Positions 9,133 to 19,385 are shown, counted from the first letter of the stretch. The stretch is 54,579 nucleotides of DNA from an uncultured Actinomycetes bacterium (GCA_903854185.1 CAINVP010000032.1:1-54579), one strand, 5' to 3'. A program made the numbers and translations. Notes: generated by a model not told the origin, from the letters alone.

Positions 9133-11366
9133 GCCAGAAGTCTCGAATTCGCGATGACGAGAGGCGCGTGCGTGCCCAGCTATCCCTGTGGGACCGCTCA
9201 AAATTCCTGCTTCTTCTTGGGGCGTTACTCTTCTTTGCTGCTTGGAGTGATGCCTCTTCAAACCCACTTCTCACACTTCGCGATGCCGTTGTTAGCCAGA
9301 TCAACCACCGTTGGTGGATTCCAGCTCTTCTCATCGCTGAAGCATTAAGACAGATCCACTTTCTCATCAGCGAACACTGGGCTGCGTATTATCAAGTGTG
9401 GAAGCAAATCTTTGCGGTATCAGAGCTTGCTTCTGCACGTTTCTCCGATTGGACTCGTTATCGCCTCATAAGGACAGCGAAGTCTCTCTTCTATGTCGCT
9501 CTCTTAGCCATTGGCCTTGGCGTGTACTACAAGGAACCGCCAATTCAGGCCATAACTAAGGCTCCGGTCGCTCTGTGGAAGATGATGCCATTTATCGCTC
9601 AGCTAGCCTTTGCATTGGTCTTCATCGTTATCCAATTTGTTGGAATGTTCTGGTTCCTCTCCAAGGGTGGAGTCGAGACGTATCTCCCTGATGACATTCG
9701 AACTCGTTTCACTGATGTTTGGGGCCAAGATCATGTCTTGGACAAGCTCCGCGAAAATCTTCACTTCCTTGAGGCACCAGAGGAGATTGAGAATCATGGG
9801 GGATACGTTCCGGGCGGCATTCTGCTCTGGGGTCCACCGGGAACGGGAAAGACTCTCATGGCAGAGGCGATGGCGGGTGAGACGGGTAAGCCCTTCGTCT
9901 TTGTTGATCCTGGTGCATTTAATGCGATGTTCATGGGCGTTGGAATTCTCAAAGTTAAATCACTCTTTAAAAGATTACGTAAACTTTCTCTGAGATACGG
10001 TGGAGTCGTTGTCTTCTTCGACGAGGCTGATTCACTTGGAAGCAGAGGAAGCATCAGCAGCTCCACTCTTCCCGATGTCTTTCAATCAACTTCCTGTCAC
10101 GGCGGGAATTACTTGAGCGAACCGGCGGCGGCGTTGATTGCAAATAAGGTTGTTGTTGTTGGTGGCGGCATGAACGGAATGGGCGGTGGCTCCGGAACGC
10201 TGCAAGCGCTCCTGACTGAACTCTCTGGCCTTAAGAAACCTCGAGGCTTTTTCAATCGTGTGCTTCGTAGAGCTCTTGGTCTTCGCCCGAAGAATCCACC
10301 TAAATATCGCATCCTTGTGGTGATGGCGACAAATCTTCCAGGGGCACTAGATGAGGCTCTCCTTCGTCCGGGCCGGATTGATCGCATGTATCGAGTTGGA
10401 TATCCAAGTAAAGCTGGTCGAATTCGTACATATGAAGGTTATTTAGAGAAAGTCTCCCACCTTCTCAACGACGAAGAGATTGAGAAGCTCGCAACCATTA
10501 CGCCATATTCTACCGGCGCTACTATTAAAGACACTATCAACGAGGCACTCATCACTGCGATCCGAGATGGACGGACCACAATCACTTTTGCGGATGTGCT
10601 TCGCGCAAAGCAATCCAAGGAGCTTGGTCCATCTGAAAATGTTGAATATATCGAACGCGAACGTCACGCAGTTGCGATTCACGAGGCCTGCCACGGAACA
10701 ATGGCCTACTTAGTTCGAAAGCACATGGAGGTAGATCTTGCCACGATTGAAAAGGGTTCTGACTATTTAGGTATGGTCGCCTCAATTCCGCCAGACGATC
10801 AATTCACTCGATGGAAGAGTGAGTACAAGGCAGATATCTTGGTTGCGCTAGCTTCATTAGCGGGCGAGCGCCTCTTCTTTGATGGTGACAATTCCTCTGG
10901 CGTATCCGGAGATCTAGAGAGCGCCACAACCATTGCCAGCTTCATGGAAGGGCATTGGGGGATGGGTTCAACTATCAGCTCTCACGCATCAAATAGGAGA
11001 AATGAGACTGGAACTCCCGGTGGGACACGTGGGGGCAAGAATGAGAGTGGCGCCAGAGAGTTGCAACGGGGTCTGGCAGATCGGATTGAAGCCAATCTCG
11101 CGACTCTTCTGAAGGAGGCCGAGAGCATTCTTAAGAAGAATCGAGGAAAGGTACTCTCGTTGGCACACGCCTTAGAGGTCCACAAAACTATTAGTGGCGA
11201 CGACTTAGTCGCGGTAATGGAGGGTGGCGTTGGGCCGCTTGCCGATGGCCGCCCGTACCTAAAAGTTGCAAATATTAAGCGACTTGAGGAGTACCACAAA
11301 GCGGTTCTCGTTGCCCATAAAGCGCATCAGACGCCATCGACTCAACTTCCAAATCTGAAGGGGTAG
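9129..11366 (+). CDS. Membrane-bound FtsH-like AAA+ metalloprotease, divergent
   Basis: The 745-residue product resembles FtsH but is not canonical. Three to four hydrophobic segments precede the ATPase (about 25-39, 62-76, 119-134 and 154-178). The ATPase has Walker A GPPGTGKT (235-242), Walker B VVVFFDEAD (293-301), sensor ATN (400-402) and second region of homology RPGRIDR (413-419). About 98 residues separate DEAD from ATN, against roughly 40 in typical FtsH; the extra part is Gly-rich (VVVVGGGMNGMGGGSG). The M41 protease site is present: HEACH (518-522) with a likely third zinc ligand D595 in SGDLESAT. Canonical ftsH is usually elsewhere in actinobacteria, so this is probably a paralogue. 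GGGGAG precedes the ATG, and the gene is coupled to the upstream lipoprotein. Confidence 0.82.
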   Translation: MSQKSRIRDDERRVRAQLSLWDRSKFLLLLGALLFFAAWSDASSNPLLTLRDAVVSQINHRWWIPALLIAEALRQIHFLISEHWAAYYQVWKQIFAVSELASARFSDWTRYRLIRTAKSLFYVALLAIGLGVYYKEPPIQAITKAPVALWKMMPFIAQLAFALVFIVIQFVGMFWFLSKGGVETYLPDDIRTRFTDVWGQDHVLDKLRENLHFLEAPEEIENHGGYVPGGILLWGPPGTGKTLMAEAMAGETGKPFVFVDPGAFNAMFMGVGILKVKSLFKRLRKLSLRYGGVVVFFDEADSLGSRGSISSSTLPDVFQSTSCHGGNYLSEPAAALIANKVVVVGGGMNGMGGGSGTLQALLTELSGLKKPRGFFNRVLRRALGLRPKNPPKYRILVVMATNLPGALDEALLRPGRIDRMYRVGYPSKAGRIRTYEGYLEKVSHLLNDEEIEKLATITPYSTGATIKDTINEALITAIRDGRTTITFADVLRAKQSKELGPSENVEYIERERHAVAIHEACHGTMAYLVRKHMEVDLATIEKGSDYLGMVASIPPDDQFTRWKSEYKADILVALASLAGERLFFDGDNSSGVSGDLESATTIASFMEGHWGMGSTISSHASNRRNETGTPGGTRGGKNESGARELQRGLADRIEANLATLLKEAESILKKNRGKVLSLAHALEVHKTISGDDLVAVMEGGVGPLADGRPYLKVANIKRLEEYHKAVLVAHKAHQTPSTQLPNLKG

Positions 11367-11373
11367 TTTCAGG

Positions 11374-11379
11374 TATCCT
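11374..11379 (+). promoter_or_regulatory. Candidate -10 element, leaderless start of DUF948 gene
   Basis: TATCCT, within AGGTATCCT, is followed by exactly six bases and then the ATG at 11386. With normal spacing, transcription would begin at or next to the A of the start codon. No Shine-Dalgarno sequence is visible before this ATG, and no -35 consensus is evident. Confidence 0.5.
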
Positions 11380-11385
11380 GCACTC

Positions 11386-11667
11386 ATGGGCCCAGGTGGA
11401 ATAGCAGCAGTTATCGCGGCAGTCTCTCTGCTGATTATTAGCGTTGCGATTGCGTATGCAATCTTCAGAGTTGGACGTCTCATTGATGAGGTCCAGGAGT
11501 CGGTGCGCAGCGTTAATAAAATTACGCACACGGCAGAGGAGATCACAGCGAAGATTTCCAAGGGCGTCAACACAGTCTTCGATAAGAATGCCAACCTCGT
11601 AAAGTTACTTACAGGTGTTGCAACGACGCTTATTAACCGCAAGCGCGGTTCGAAGGATTCTGAGTAA
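11386..11667 (+). CDS. DUF948 family small membrane protein
   Basis: The 93-residue product has one N-terminal membrane helix (about 5-26, rich in Ile, Ala and Val). An amphipathic helical stretch with DEVQESVRSVNKI follows, and the C-terminus is basic. This matches the general DUF948 layout; its function is unknown. It lies between the FtsH-like protease gene (19-bp gap) and alaS (3-bp gap), a place where small DUF948 proteins occur in other actinobacteria. The start probably lacks a leader because TATCCT lies six bases upstream of the ATG. Confidence 0.75.
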   Translation: MGPGGIAAVIAAVSLLIISVAIAYAIFRVGRLIDEVQESVRSVNKITHTAEEITAKISKGVNTVFDKNANLVKLLTGVATTLINRKRGSKDSE

Positions 11668-11670
11668 GTC

Positions 11671-14352
11671 GTGAACTCCGCCGAAATTCGTTCTCGTTGG
11701 CTGCAATTTTTCGAATCAGGAAATAGCCAAGGTCTCACTCATACCGTTATTCCATCAGCCTCACTTATCGCGGATGATCCGAACTTGCTTCTGGTCAACG
11801 CCGGCATGGTGCCGTTTAAGCCTTTCTTTCTCGGTGAGGTCAAACCGCCATATACGCGCGCGACCTCAGTTCAGAAATGCGTACGAACGCTAGATATTGA
11901 TGAGGTAGGAAAGACCACTCGACATGCCAGCTTCTTTCAGATGTGTGGCAACTTCTCCTTTGGGGATTACTTCAAAGAGGGTGCTATCTCCATGGCATGG
12001 GAACTCCTCACCAAGCCAATCGCGGATGGCGGTTATGGCTTCCCAGAGGAACGGCTCTGGGTAACGGTATATCTTGACGATGATGAAGCGGCCGATATCT
12101 GGCATAAGAAGATTGGCGTACCTCGCGAGCGAATTCAACGTCGCGACATGGCGGATAACTTCTGGTCGATGGGCGTTCCTGGCCCATGTGGACCATGTTC
12201 AGAAATTTACTATGACCGCGGCCCGGAATATGGATCTGAAGGTGGACCCATTGCTGATGAAAATCGGTATATGGAAGTCTGGAATTTGGTCTTCATGCAA
12301 AATATCCGAGGCGCCGGTACTAGCAAAGATAGTTATCCCATTCTCGGTGAACTTCCAGCAAAGAATATTGATACCGGCTTAGGGCTGGAGCGGATGGCTG
12401 CGCTTCTTCAAGGCGTTGAAAACATTTACGAAATCGATACCACGATGCAGATCCTGAGCAGAGCGAGTGATATTTCTGGAATCACATACGGTTCAGCCGA
12501 GAAGAGCGATATCTCGCTTCGAGTAGTCGCCGATCACGCTCGCACTGCCATGATGCTTATCGGTGATGGTGTTCTACCGGGTAACGAAGGCCGTGGATAT
12601 GTACTTCGCCGGATGATGCGACGAACGATTCGCAATATGCGAATTCTTGGGGCTCCCGACCACAATACTTCTGAGTTAATTACAGCCGCTATCGGCGCGA
12701 TGGGTCCACAGTACCCAGAACTCATAACAGATCAAGAGCGAATCCTCGCAGTGGCTAACGCGGAAGAAGAGTCGTTCCTCCAAACGCTAAAGAGCGGTAC
12801 AACGATTTTCGATGTTGCAGTTACCGAGACGCAGAGCAAAGTTCTCTCTGGCGATACGGTCTTTAAGTTGCACGATACCTACGGTTTTCCCTTCGATCTC
12901 ACCCTTGAAATGGCAACAGAGCAGGGGCTCTCTGTTGATGAGACTGGGTTTAGATCCTTAATGAAGGAGCAGAAGGAGCGGGCGAAGGCCGACGCTAAGG
13001 CTAAGAAGACTGGTCATACTGACCTCTCGGAGTACCGCTCGATTATTGACCGAGTTGGCTCAACAAAATTCCTTGGTTACACGGAAGTTTCGAGTGAGGC
13101 TTCGCTTAAGGCGATTTTGGTTGATGGCAAAGAAGTAGCTGAGGCCACGGTGGGAACTGATGTTGAGATTGTTCTAGACCGCACGCCGTTCTACTCTGAG
13201 GCCGGTGGCCAACTCGCCGATGGTGGAACCATCACACTTGCTAATGGCGCGATGATTGAAATCGATGATGTACAAAGTCCCGTCCCTGGTCTCTTTGTTC
13301 ATCGGGGACGAATTACCGATGGCGTTGCTGCCCGCGAAGTAGATGTTCTTGCGAGCATTAATAATGAGCGACGTATGGCAATTTCTCGTGCCCATACGGC
13401 TACGCATATGGTTCATAAAGCATTTCGCGAGGCGTTAGGTGAGACGGCAACTCAGGCGGGCTCTGAGAATGCACCAGGTAGATTCCGGTTTGATTTCCCA
13501 GCTTCTGGCTCAGTGCCAGCATCGGTATTGGCAGATGTTGAGGCACGAGTGAATTCAGTACTCGTAGAAAATCTGGCAGTGACTGCTGCCTCGATGTCAC
13601 AGGCTGAAGCGAAGGCTATAGGCGCGATGGCGCTCTTCGGTGAGAAGTACGGCGATACCGTGCGCGTGGTGAGCATTGGTGACTGGGCTCGCGAACTCTG
13701 CGGCGGCACACACGTATCGAGCTCTGCTCAGCTTGGTCTTGTTAAATTGACCAGCGAATCATCTATTGGTGCCGGTGTCCGACGCGTAGAAGCGCTGGTG
13801 GGTTTTGACGCCTTCGATTTCCTTGCACGAGAGCACCTCCTACTTAATTCGCTAACGGAGATAGTTAAGGGCGCGAAGGTCGAAGAATTGCCAGAGCGAA
13901 TCTCCTCGATGATCGAACGCATGAAGACGGTCGAGAAAGAACTCTCTGAATTCAAACTCGCGAAGGCGATGGCATCAGTAGAGAAACTTCAGAACAATTT
14001 TGAAGATATTTCTGGAGCGCAGACACTTATAGCCTCACTTGATCCAGGTATCGGTGTAGATGACTTGCGCTCTATCGCGATCACAATGCGCGAGCGAAGA
14101 GAGAATTCGGTAATCATTCTCTCATCCGAAAGTGAAGGTCGCACGAATCTGGTCGCTGCCGTCTCGACGGGTGCTCGTGCACGTGGTGTTAAAGCGGGAG
14201 CACTCATCAAGTCGGCTTCGACTCTCCTCGGCGGCGGTGGTGGTGGCAAGGATGACTTCGCTCAAGGTGGCGGCTCTAATATTTCCCAACTACCGGCAGC
14301 GTTCACGATTCTTCGCTCTGAAATCACCGCTGCAATAAGCGCGAGCAAGTAA
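11671..14352 (+). CDS. alaS: Alanine--tRNA ligase
   Basis: This 893-residue class II synthetase charges tRNA-Ala and edits mischarged Ser/Gly. The aminoacylation domain fills the first ~450 residues. The editing domain has the zinc ligands HTATH (H575, H579) and CGGTH (C677, H681). The C-terminal C-Ala/DHHA1 domain carries the Gly-rich [16 protein letters not shown] segment. The start is GTG, three bases after the DUF948 gene. The order alaS-ruvX-mltG-aroE is widely conserved in actinobacteria. Confidence 0.97.
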   Translation: MNSAEIRSRWLQFFESGNSQGLTHTVIPSASLIADDPNLLLVNAGMVPFKPFFLGEVKPPYTRATSVQKCVRTLDIDEVGKTTRHASFFQMCGNFSFGDYFKEGAISMAWELLTKPIADGGYGFPEERLWVTVYLDDDEAADIWHKKIGVPRERIQRRDMADNFWSMGVPGPCGPCSEIYYDRGPEYGSEGGPIADENRYMEVWNLVFMQNIRGAGTSKDSYPILGELPAKNIDTGLGLERMAALLQGVENIYEIDTTMQILSRASDISGITYGSAEKSDISLRVVADHARTAMMLIGDGVLPGNEGRGYVLRRMMRRTIRNMRILGAPDHNTSELITAAIGAMGPQYPELITDQERILAVANAEEESFLQTLKSGTTIFDVAVTETQSKVLSGDTVFKLHDTYGFPFDLTLEMATEQGLSVDETGFRSLMKEQKERAKADAKAKKTGHTDLSEYRSIIDRVGSTKFLGYTEVSSEASLKAILVDGKEVAEATVGTDVEIVLDRTPFYSEAGGQLADGGTITLANGAMIEIDDVQSPVPGLFVHRGRITDGVAAREVDVLASINNERRMAISRAHTATHMVHKAFREALGETATQAGSENAPGRFRFDFPASGSVPASVLADVEARVNSVLVENLAVTAASMSQAEAKAIGAMALFGEKYGDTVRVVSIGDWARELCGGTHVSSSAQLGLVKLTSESSIGAGVRRVEALVGFDAFDFLAREHLLLNSLTEIVKGAKVEELPERISSMIERMKTVEKELSEFKLAKAMASVEKLQNNFEDISGAQTLIASLDPGIGVDDLRSIAITMRERRENSVIILSSESEGRTNLVAAVSTGARARGVKAGALIKSASTLLGGGGGGKDDFAQGGGSNISQLPAAFTILRSEITAAISASK

Positions 14353-14365
14353 AGCCGTTCCAGCG

Positions 14366-14803
14366 ATGACCGCTGTAGGAAGACGTTTAGCTTTCGACTA
14401 CGGGGATATCCGTACGGGCGTAGCCGTCTCTGATCCCCACGGCATCTTGGTTACACCGCACGCTACGTTACTTACTCAAAGCGAAACCTTTCTTGCCACT
14501 CTTCAAGAGCTCGTAAGTGAAGTTGAACCTCTCTATATCGCGGTCGGTTCACCACTCCACCTTTCCGGTGAGGCAAGTGCGAAGATGGAGTCCGTCTCAC
14601 TGTTCGTAGATATCCTGAAGGGTTTGACTGAGGTACCCATCCATCTCATCGATGAGCGACTTACCACGGTAACCGCACAAGGACGGATGAGGGATGCCGG
14701 TAAGAGTTCAAAAGTGAGCAAGTCAATGATTGATTCAGTTGCAGCTGCCACGATTCTTGAACAAGCACTTCGCGCTGAGAAGAATGGCACGCTGACGCAA
14801 TGA
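14366..14803 (+). CDS. ruvX: RuvX/YqgF family ribonuclease, pre-16S rRNA nuclease
   Basis: The 145-residue product has the RNase H-fold motifs of the family: LAFDYGDIRTGVAVSD near the start, VGSPLHLSG, LIDERLTTVTA and a C-terminal MIDSVAAATILEQAL. The acidic residues of these motifs are the likely metal ligands. The family is implicated in 16S rRNA 5-prime end maturation. The stop overlaps the mltG start by four bases (ATGA), so the two are coupled. The Shine-Dalgarno before this ATG is weak, consistent with read-through from alaS. Confidence 0.92.
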   Translation: MTAVGRRLAFDYGDIRTGVAVSDPHGILVTPHATLLTQSETFLATLQELVSEVEPLYIAVGSPLHLSGEASAKMESVSLFVDILKGLTEVPIHLIDERLTTVTAQGRMRDAGKSSKVSKSMIDSVAAATILEQALRAEKNGTLTQ

Positions 14804-15801
14804 AGCGTCGCGGAAAGTTCATCGCCATCGGGTCGGCGTTTGCTCTCACCTGTGGCTTCCTAGGCGCAGTAGCGCTCCATCGCCCAAGCTCAGACTTTCC
14901 GAAGAATTCAGCGGGTCCAGAGGTCTCCATCGTTATTGCTAGCGGGGAATTTGGCTCGTCCATCGCCTCCCAGCTTCACAAGCAAGGTGTTATCAAATCT
15001 GCTGCAACCTTCATCTCGCTCATTTCAAAAGATCCTCGTGGGATGTCAATAGCCGCTGGCGCCCATCGAGTTCATACCCATATTCCAGTTTCGCAAGCGC
15101 TTGCTGAGCTATTAGAGAAAGCACGCAACGCTGGCACCCTCGAAGTGAAGGAAGGCAGTACATACCAAGATGTAGTCAGCGGGCTGAAGCGACTTGGAGT
15201 TGATTTCAGTAAGAGCGCCACTAAGAAGCCATATTTGAAGAATTCGTACAATTCACTTGAAGGTCAGCTCTCTCCAGCAATCTACGCGTTCGCACCAAAA
15301 TCCTCGCTTCAAGCTGCTCTATCGGCGATGTTGGCCAAGTTTCAATCTGAGGCCACCTCGTCCGGACTCTTGTCGGGCTATCTCTCGTATTCACCCTACG
15401 AGGTCCTGAAAGTTGCTTCCATGGTCCAAATCGAAGGTGATCCGTCTGATTTTGCAAAAGTTTCTAGGGTGATTTACAACCGGTTAAAGATTGGTATGCC
15501 ATTACAACTCAATAGCACCGTTCAATACGCTGCAAATTACCGCGGAAAGATTGCCCTATCTCGCAATCAGACCAAGATTGATTCACCATACAACACCTAC
15601 ATACATGTTGGACTCCCACCCACCCCCATAAGTAACCCGAGTGCGCTAGCTATCACGGCCTCACTCAAACCAGCGACAGGAAACTGGCTCTATTTCATCA
15701 CCGTCGCTCCACATGACACTCGATTTACAAACGATTTTGCGATCTTCCAGGACTGGAACGCGCTGTACAACAAGAATCTTGCGGCAGGGCGTTTCAAATG
15801 A
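14800..15801 (+). CDS. mltG: Endolytic murein transglycosylase MltG
   Basis: MltG cleaves nascent glycan strands at the membrane. The 333-residue product has an N-terminal membrane anchor (about 7-26), a LysM-like region, and the YceG catalytic domain. The catalytic glutamate, equivalent to E218 of the E. coli protein by motif alignment, is E212 in ASMVQIEGD. The downstream segments VIYNRL, LQLNSTVQYA and SPYNTYIHVGLPPTPISNP are conserved. The usual LEGYLFPDTY motif is replaced by LEGQLSPAIYAF. Four-base overlaps couple it to ruvX and aroE. Confidence 0.92.
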   Translation: MKRRGKFIAIGSAFALTCGFLGAVALHRPSSDFPKNSAGPEVSIVIASGEFGSSIASQLHKQGVIKSAATFISLISKDPRGMSIAAGAHRVHTHIPVSQALAELLEKARNAGTLEVKEGSTYQDVVSGLKRLGVDFSKSATKKPYLKNSYNSLEGQLSPAIYAFAPKSSLQAALSAMLAKFQSEATSSGLLSGYLSYSPYEVLKVASMVQIEGDPSDFAKVSRVIYNRLKIGMPLQLNSTVQYAANYRGKIALSRNQTKIDSPYNTYIHVGLPPTPISNPSALAITASLKPATGNWLYFITVAPHDTRFTNDFAIFQDWNALYNKNLAAGRFK

Positions 15802-16598
15802 TTAAAGCAGCAGTCCTTGGTTCCCCGATTTCGCATTCGCTCTCACCAATTTTGCATAGAACCGCCTACCAACTGCTTGAAGTGGAGGGGGAGTATCAGG
15901 CTATTGATGTCACCTCTGACACTTTCAACTCTTTCCTAAATCGTTCGCAAGGAGAAGGCTGGAACGCCTTTTCATTGACGATGCCGCTCAAAGAGCAGCT
16001 CTTTGATGTTGACTTTCCTATTCAATTTGATGAGATTGCCACTTCAATACGTTCGGCAAATACTCTCTTTGATCTCCAAGGAAGCCCGCGCGCAACATCG
16101 ACCGATTTCTCTGCTTTCCAGAGATTGCTCACTCCCTTGATTGCTCCCGGCACGTCAGTAGCAATTTTGGGAGGCGGTGGAACAGCCCGCGCCGCCCTCG
16201 GAGCAATCGCAACCAAGAATCCAGATGTTTCGGTCTACCTTCGTGGCGGTGCCGAGTCACCCCGCGCTGTCGAGCTTCGCGCGCTATTTCCGCATGTGAC
16301 TCTCCGGTTCCTTGAGTTTGGTGAGAGTCTCTTTGACGCTGAGATTGTTATTAATACGACTCCGAAGGGAGCAGCAGATCTCTATGCGAACCCGGCAATT
16401 GCAGGTTCTCAATCTCTCTTTGAATCTTTGTATTACCCGTGGCCGACTGAGATTGCCCGGGCGGCGCTCGAGCATGGGGTCCACATAATCTCCGGGAAAG
16501 AGCTCCTAATCGAGCAGGCGATGGACCAGATCGCCCTGATGACCGGGAAATCCTTTGATTTTGAGGTAATGCGCGAGAAACTCCGAGAGGTTATCTGA
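15798..16598 (+). CDS. aroE: Shikimate dehydrogenase
   Basis: It reduces 3-dehydroshikimate to shikimate with NADPH. The 266-residue product shows the substrate motif SHSLSPILH, the catalytic lysine in SLTMPLKEQLF, the partner aspartate in STDFSAF, and the nucleotide loop GGGGTARAAL (about 125-134). The length is usual for the family. It overlaps mltG by four bases. A 48-bp gap with GGGGAG separates it from aroC. Confidence 0.93.
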   Translation: MIKAAVLGSPISHSLSPILHRTAYQLLEVEGEYQAIDVTSDTFNSFLNRSQGEGWNAFSLTMPLKEQLFDVDFPIQFDEIATSIRSANTLFDLQGSPRATSTDFSAFQRLLTPLIAPGTSVAILGGGGTARAALGAIATKNPDVSVYLRGGAESPRAVELRALFPHVTLRFLEFGESLFDAEIVINTTPKGAADLYANPAIAGSQSLFESLYYPWPTEIARAALEHGVHIISGKELLIEQAMDQIALMTGKSFDFEVMREKLREVI

Positions 16599-16646
16599 AA
16601 GAATAGCCCTCAGTGTGCAGGCAAAGAGTGTGATTAGGGGAGTGCG

Positions 16647-17831
16647 ATGTTGCGTTGGTTGACCGCTGGTGAATCGCATGGTCCTGCGCTCACGGCAATA
16701 CTTGAAGGAGCCCCTGCTCATATCCAAATCACCACCACTGATATCGATAGTGAGCTGGCTCGTCGACGCTTAGGTGCAGGTCGTGGTGCTAGACAGAAAT
16801 TTGAAGCAGATATCGTTCGCATACTTGGTGGTGTCCGACACGGTGAGAGCCAGGGCGGTCCGATTTCGATTCTCATTGAAAATTCAGAGTGGCCAAAATG
16901 GCAAGAGGTGATGTCGTCAGACCCGGTCGATGAAGAGCGACTTGCAACCCTTGCTCGGAATGCACCGTTGTCGCGACCAAGACCTGGCCACGCAGATCTC
17001 GCAGGAATGCAGAAGTACGACTTCACGGATGCTCGCCCTATTCTGGAGCGGGCGAGTGCTCGAGAGACCGCGGCTCGAGTCGCCCTCGGCGCAGTTGCAA
17101 AGGCGCTCTTAAAGCAAGTTGCCGGCATTGAAGTACTCAGCCACGTGCTCTCGATCGGCTCAATCCGCACTCCTGATGAAGCTCCGTTACCGAATTTCTC
17201 TGATCGGGCAACCATCGATGAGAACGAAGTTCGTTGCTTTGATGACGAGACCTCCAAGTTAATGCTCGCCGAAATTTCTGATGCACATTCATCCGGTGAC
17301 ACACTCGGCGGCGTAGTGGAAGTGATTGCCTACAACCTGCCTCCTGGACTCGGTTCCCATACTCATTGGGATAGAAGAATCGATGCGAAGTTGGCAGCGG
17401 CCTTGATGGGAATTCAAGCAATCAAGGGCGTTGAAGTAGGAGATGGATTTACTACAGCCACTCGACGCGGATCTGTTGCTCATGATGAGATTGAGCGGAA
17501 CTCTGTCGGAGAGATTATTCGTCGAACAGATAGAGCCGGTGGAACTGAGGGCGGCATGACAAATGGTGAACTTCTACGAGTTCGAGCAGCCATGAAACCA
17601 ATTTCTACCGTTCCTAAAGCGCTCGACACCATTGATGTTGCAACCGGGGAACCAGCAAAGGCAATTAACCAACGTTCTGACGTCTGCGCTGTACCGGCCG
17701 CGGGCGTCATTGCCGAAGCGATGGTCGCTCTCGTTCTCGCAGACGCTCTCCTAGAGAAATTTGGCGGCGACAGTGTTGCGGAGACCAAGCGCAACTATGA
17801 GAGCTACCTATCCCATCTCAACATTAGATAG
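16647..17831 (+). CDS. aroC: Chorismate synthase
   Basis: This FMN-dependent enzyme makes chorismate from EPSP. The 394-residue product has the N-terminal [11 protein letters not shown], an internal [14 protein letters not shown], the Arg-rich [14 protein letters not shown] segment and the C-terminal [15 protein letters not shown]. Length and motifs match the actinobacterial form. GGGGAG lies six bases before the ATG. aroK follows two bases after the stop. Confidence 0.96.
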   Translation: MLRWLTAGESHGPALTAILEGAPAHIQITTTDIDSELARRRLGAGRGARQKFEADIVRILGGVRHGESQGGPISILIENSEWPKWQEVMSSDPVDEERLATLARNAPLSRPRPGHADLAGMQKYDFTDARPILERASARETAARVALGAVAKALLKQVAGIEVLSHVLSIGSIRTPDEAPLPNFSDRATIDENEVRCFDDETSKLMLAEISDAHSSGDTLGGVVEVIAYNLPPGLGSHTHWDRRIDAKLAAALMGIQAIKGVEVGDGFTTATRRGSVAHDEIERNSVGEIIRRTDRAGGTEGGMTNGELLRVRAAMKPISTVPKALDTIDVATGEPAKAINQRSDVCAVPAAGVIAEAMVALVLADALLEKFGGDSVAETKRNYESYLSHLNIR

Positions 17832-17833
17832 CC

Positions 17834-18364
17834 ATGAAACAAGTAATTCTCATTGGTCCTCCGGGATCGGGAAAGAGTGCGGTAGGCAGTGAACTTGCAA
17901 GCCGGCTCGGCTTTTCATTTATCGATACTGATGCGTGCATTGTTAAACGCGAGGGACGTGCTATCTCGGATATCTTCGTCGATGCTGGTGAGGCGCATTT
18001 TCGTGCGGTGGAGTGCGCGATTGTCCAAGAAGTTCTCAAGGGGGATTGCTCAGTGCTCTCATTGGGTGGCGGCGCTATTCTGGATGAAGGTACTCAGTCG
18101 CGCCTGCTCGAGGCCAGAGCCAGTGGCGCTGAAATTCTCTTTCTTATGATCTCACTCACCACTGCGGTCGAACGGATAGGTCTCAATAAAGAGCGGCCGA
18201 TGCTCCTTATAAATCCTCGCCAACAGTGGAGCGCTCTGCTCGCAGCTCGGATCGGAATCTACGAAAAGCTAGCTACAAGAACATATTCAACAGATGGTGA
18301 AACGGCAGAAGCGGTTGCCGAGAAGATTTACGTAGAGCTGGCAGGTGCTCATGCTAGAGATTGA
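17834..18364 (+). CDS. aroK: Shikimate kinase
   Basis: The 176-residue P-loop kinase phosphorylates shikimate. Visible are GPPGSGKSAVG (8-18), the shikimate-binding DTDACI and HFRAVE segments, the LGGGA motif, and the lid sequence KERPML. The gene lies two bases after aroC and overlaps aroB, so the aro cluster is translated as a unit. No EPSP synthase gene (aroA) is in the window. Confidence 0.95.
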   Translation: MKQVILIGPPGSGKSAVGSELASRLGFSFIDTDACIVKREGRAISDIFVDAGEAHFRAVECAIVQEVLKGDCSVLSLGGGAILDEGTQSRLLEARASGAEILFLMISLTTAVERIGLNKERPMLLINPRQQWSALLAARIGIYEKLATRTYSTDGETAEAVAEKIYVELAGAHARD

Positions 18365-19385
18365 GGTTAATGCCGAGCACTCGTACCAGGTGGCCATCGG
18401 GACACATTGGCAGAGTGAGTTGGAAACGATTCGCGCTAAGTATTCAAAGGTAACCATCATTGCACCGCAGTTCGTGGTTGATAATTTTGATATCCCGTCA
18501 GAGAATCTCTTTATCGTACCGGATGGTGAAGCGCAGAAGAGCTACGCGATTATTCAATCGATTTGGGAGTTCCTCGGTGAGAGGGGTATCGGCCGAAAAG
18601 ATGCCATTGTCGGAATCGGCGGAGGTGCGACAACCGATCTTGCTGGATTTGCCGCTGCAACCTGGTTGCGCGGCGTAGATTGGTTTGCCTTTCCTACATC
18701 GCTAGCCGCAATGGTCGATGCTTCGGTAGGCGGGAAGACCGGAATTAACTCCAGCCACGGAAAGAATCTGGTGGGTGCGTTTTATTCACCACAGCGAGTT
18801 GTCATTGATCGCAACTTCCTCCTCACATTGTCTGAGCGCGATTACGCAGCCGGGTTAGCAGAGGTAATCAAGACTGGCTTGATATCCGATGGGTTAATTC
18901 TTGAACTCCTTCATGCACATCCAACGGTCGCCTTGGCGCGCACTGTCGAGGAGGAGTTAATAGCTCGCTCGGTCTCTGTAAAGAGTCGGGTTGTGAGCGC
19001 CGATTTCACCGAGGGTAAACTGCGCGAAATTCTGAATTTCGGACACACCTTTGGCCATGCAGCTGAGAAGTTGAGCAATTACTCTCTTCGCCACGGTGAA
19101 GCAGTCAGTATTGGTCTTCACTTTGCATTGCTCCTGTCGCAGGATCAGGCGGGATTGGATATCTCGGTAGTTAATCGCACCCTTGCGCTCTTATCAGGGC
19201 TCGGGCTACCAATCACACCATCAAATCTTAACTGGGAAGAATCTTTCAACGTAATGCTCGGTGATAAGAAGAGTCGAGATGGAGCGGTGCGGTTCATTGG
19301 AATATCTGAAGTCGGTGAACCGGTCTGGTTAGAGCACCTCGATTCCATCACTCTGAAGTCGGTCTATGAGAGGATGCAACCATGA
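18351..19385 (+). CDS. aroB: 3-dehydroquinate synthase
   Basis: This NAD- and Zn-dependent cyclase makes 3-dehydroquinate from DAHP. The product has GIGGGATTDLAGFAAATWLR, the SVGGKTGIN motif, GKNLVGAFYSP, and the zinc-binding NFGHTFGHAAE plus LRHGEAVSIG. I chose ATG 18351 (344 residues), giving MLEIEVNAEH. An in-frame GTG at 18345 would add two residues and cannot be excluded. The overlap with aroK is 14 bp from the ATG. It overlaps aroQ by four bases. Confidence 0.95.
   Translation: MLEIEVNAEHSYQVAIGTHWQSELETIRAKYSKVTIIAPQFVVDNFDIPSENLFIVPDGEAQKSYAIIQSIWEFLGERGIGRKDAIVGIGGGATTDLAGFAAATWLRGVDWFAFPTSLAAMVDASVGGKTGINSSHGKNLVGAFYSPQRVVIDRNFLLTLSERDYAAGLAEVIKTGLISDGLILELLHAHPTVALARTVEEELIARSVSVKSRVVSADFTEGKLREILNFGHTFGHAAEKLSNYSLRHGEAVSIGLHFALLLSQDQAGLDISVVNRTLALLSGLGLPITPSNLNWEESFNVMLGDKKSRDGAVRFIGISEVGEPVWLEHLDSITLKSVYERMQP

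Noticed and set aside
11259-11738. 159-residue minus-strand reading frame across the DUF948 gene
   Set aside because: The plus-strand DUF948 gene has a membrane helix pattern, a promoter candidate and conserved position; the minus frame has none.
16718-17302. 194-residue minus-strand reading frame inside aroC
   Set aside because: It is Arg/Ser-rich as expected for the complement of a coding frame and has no start signal.
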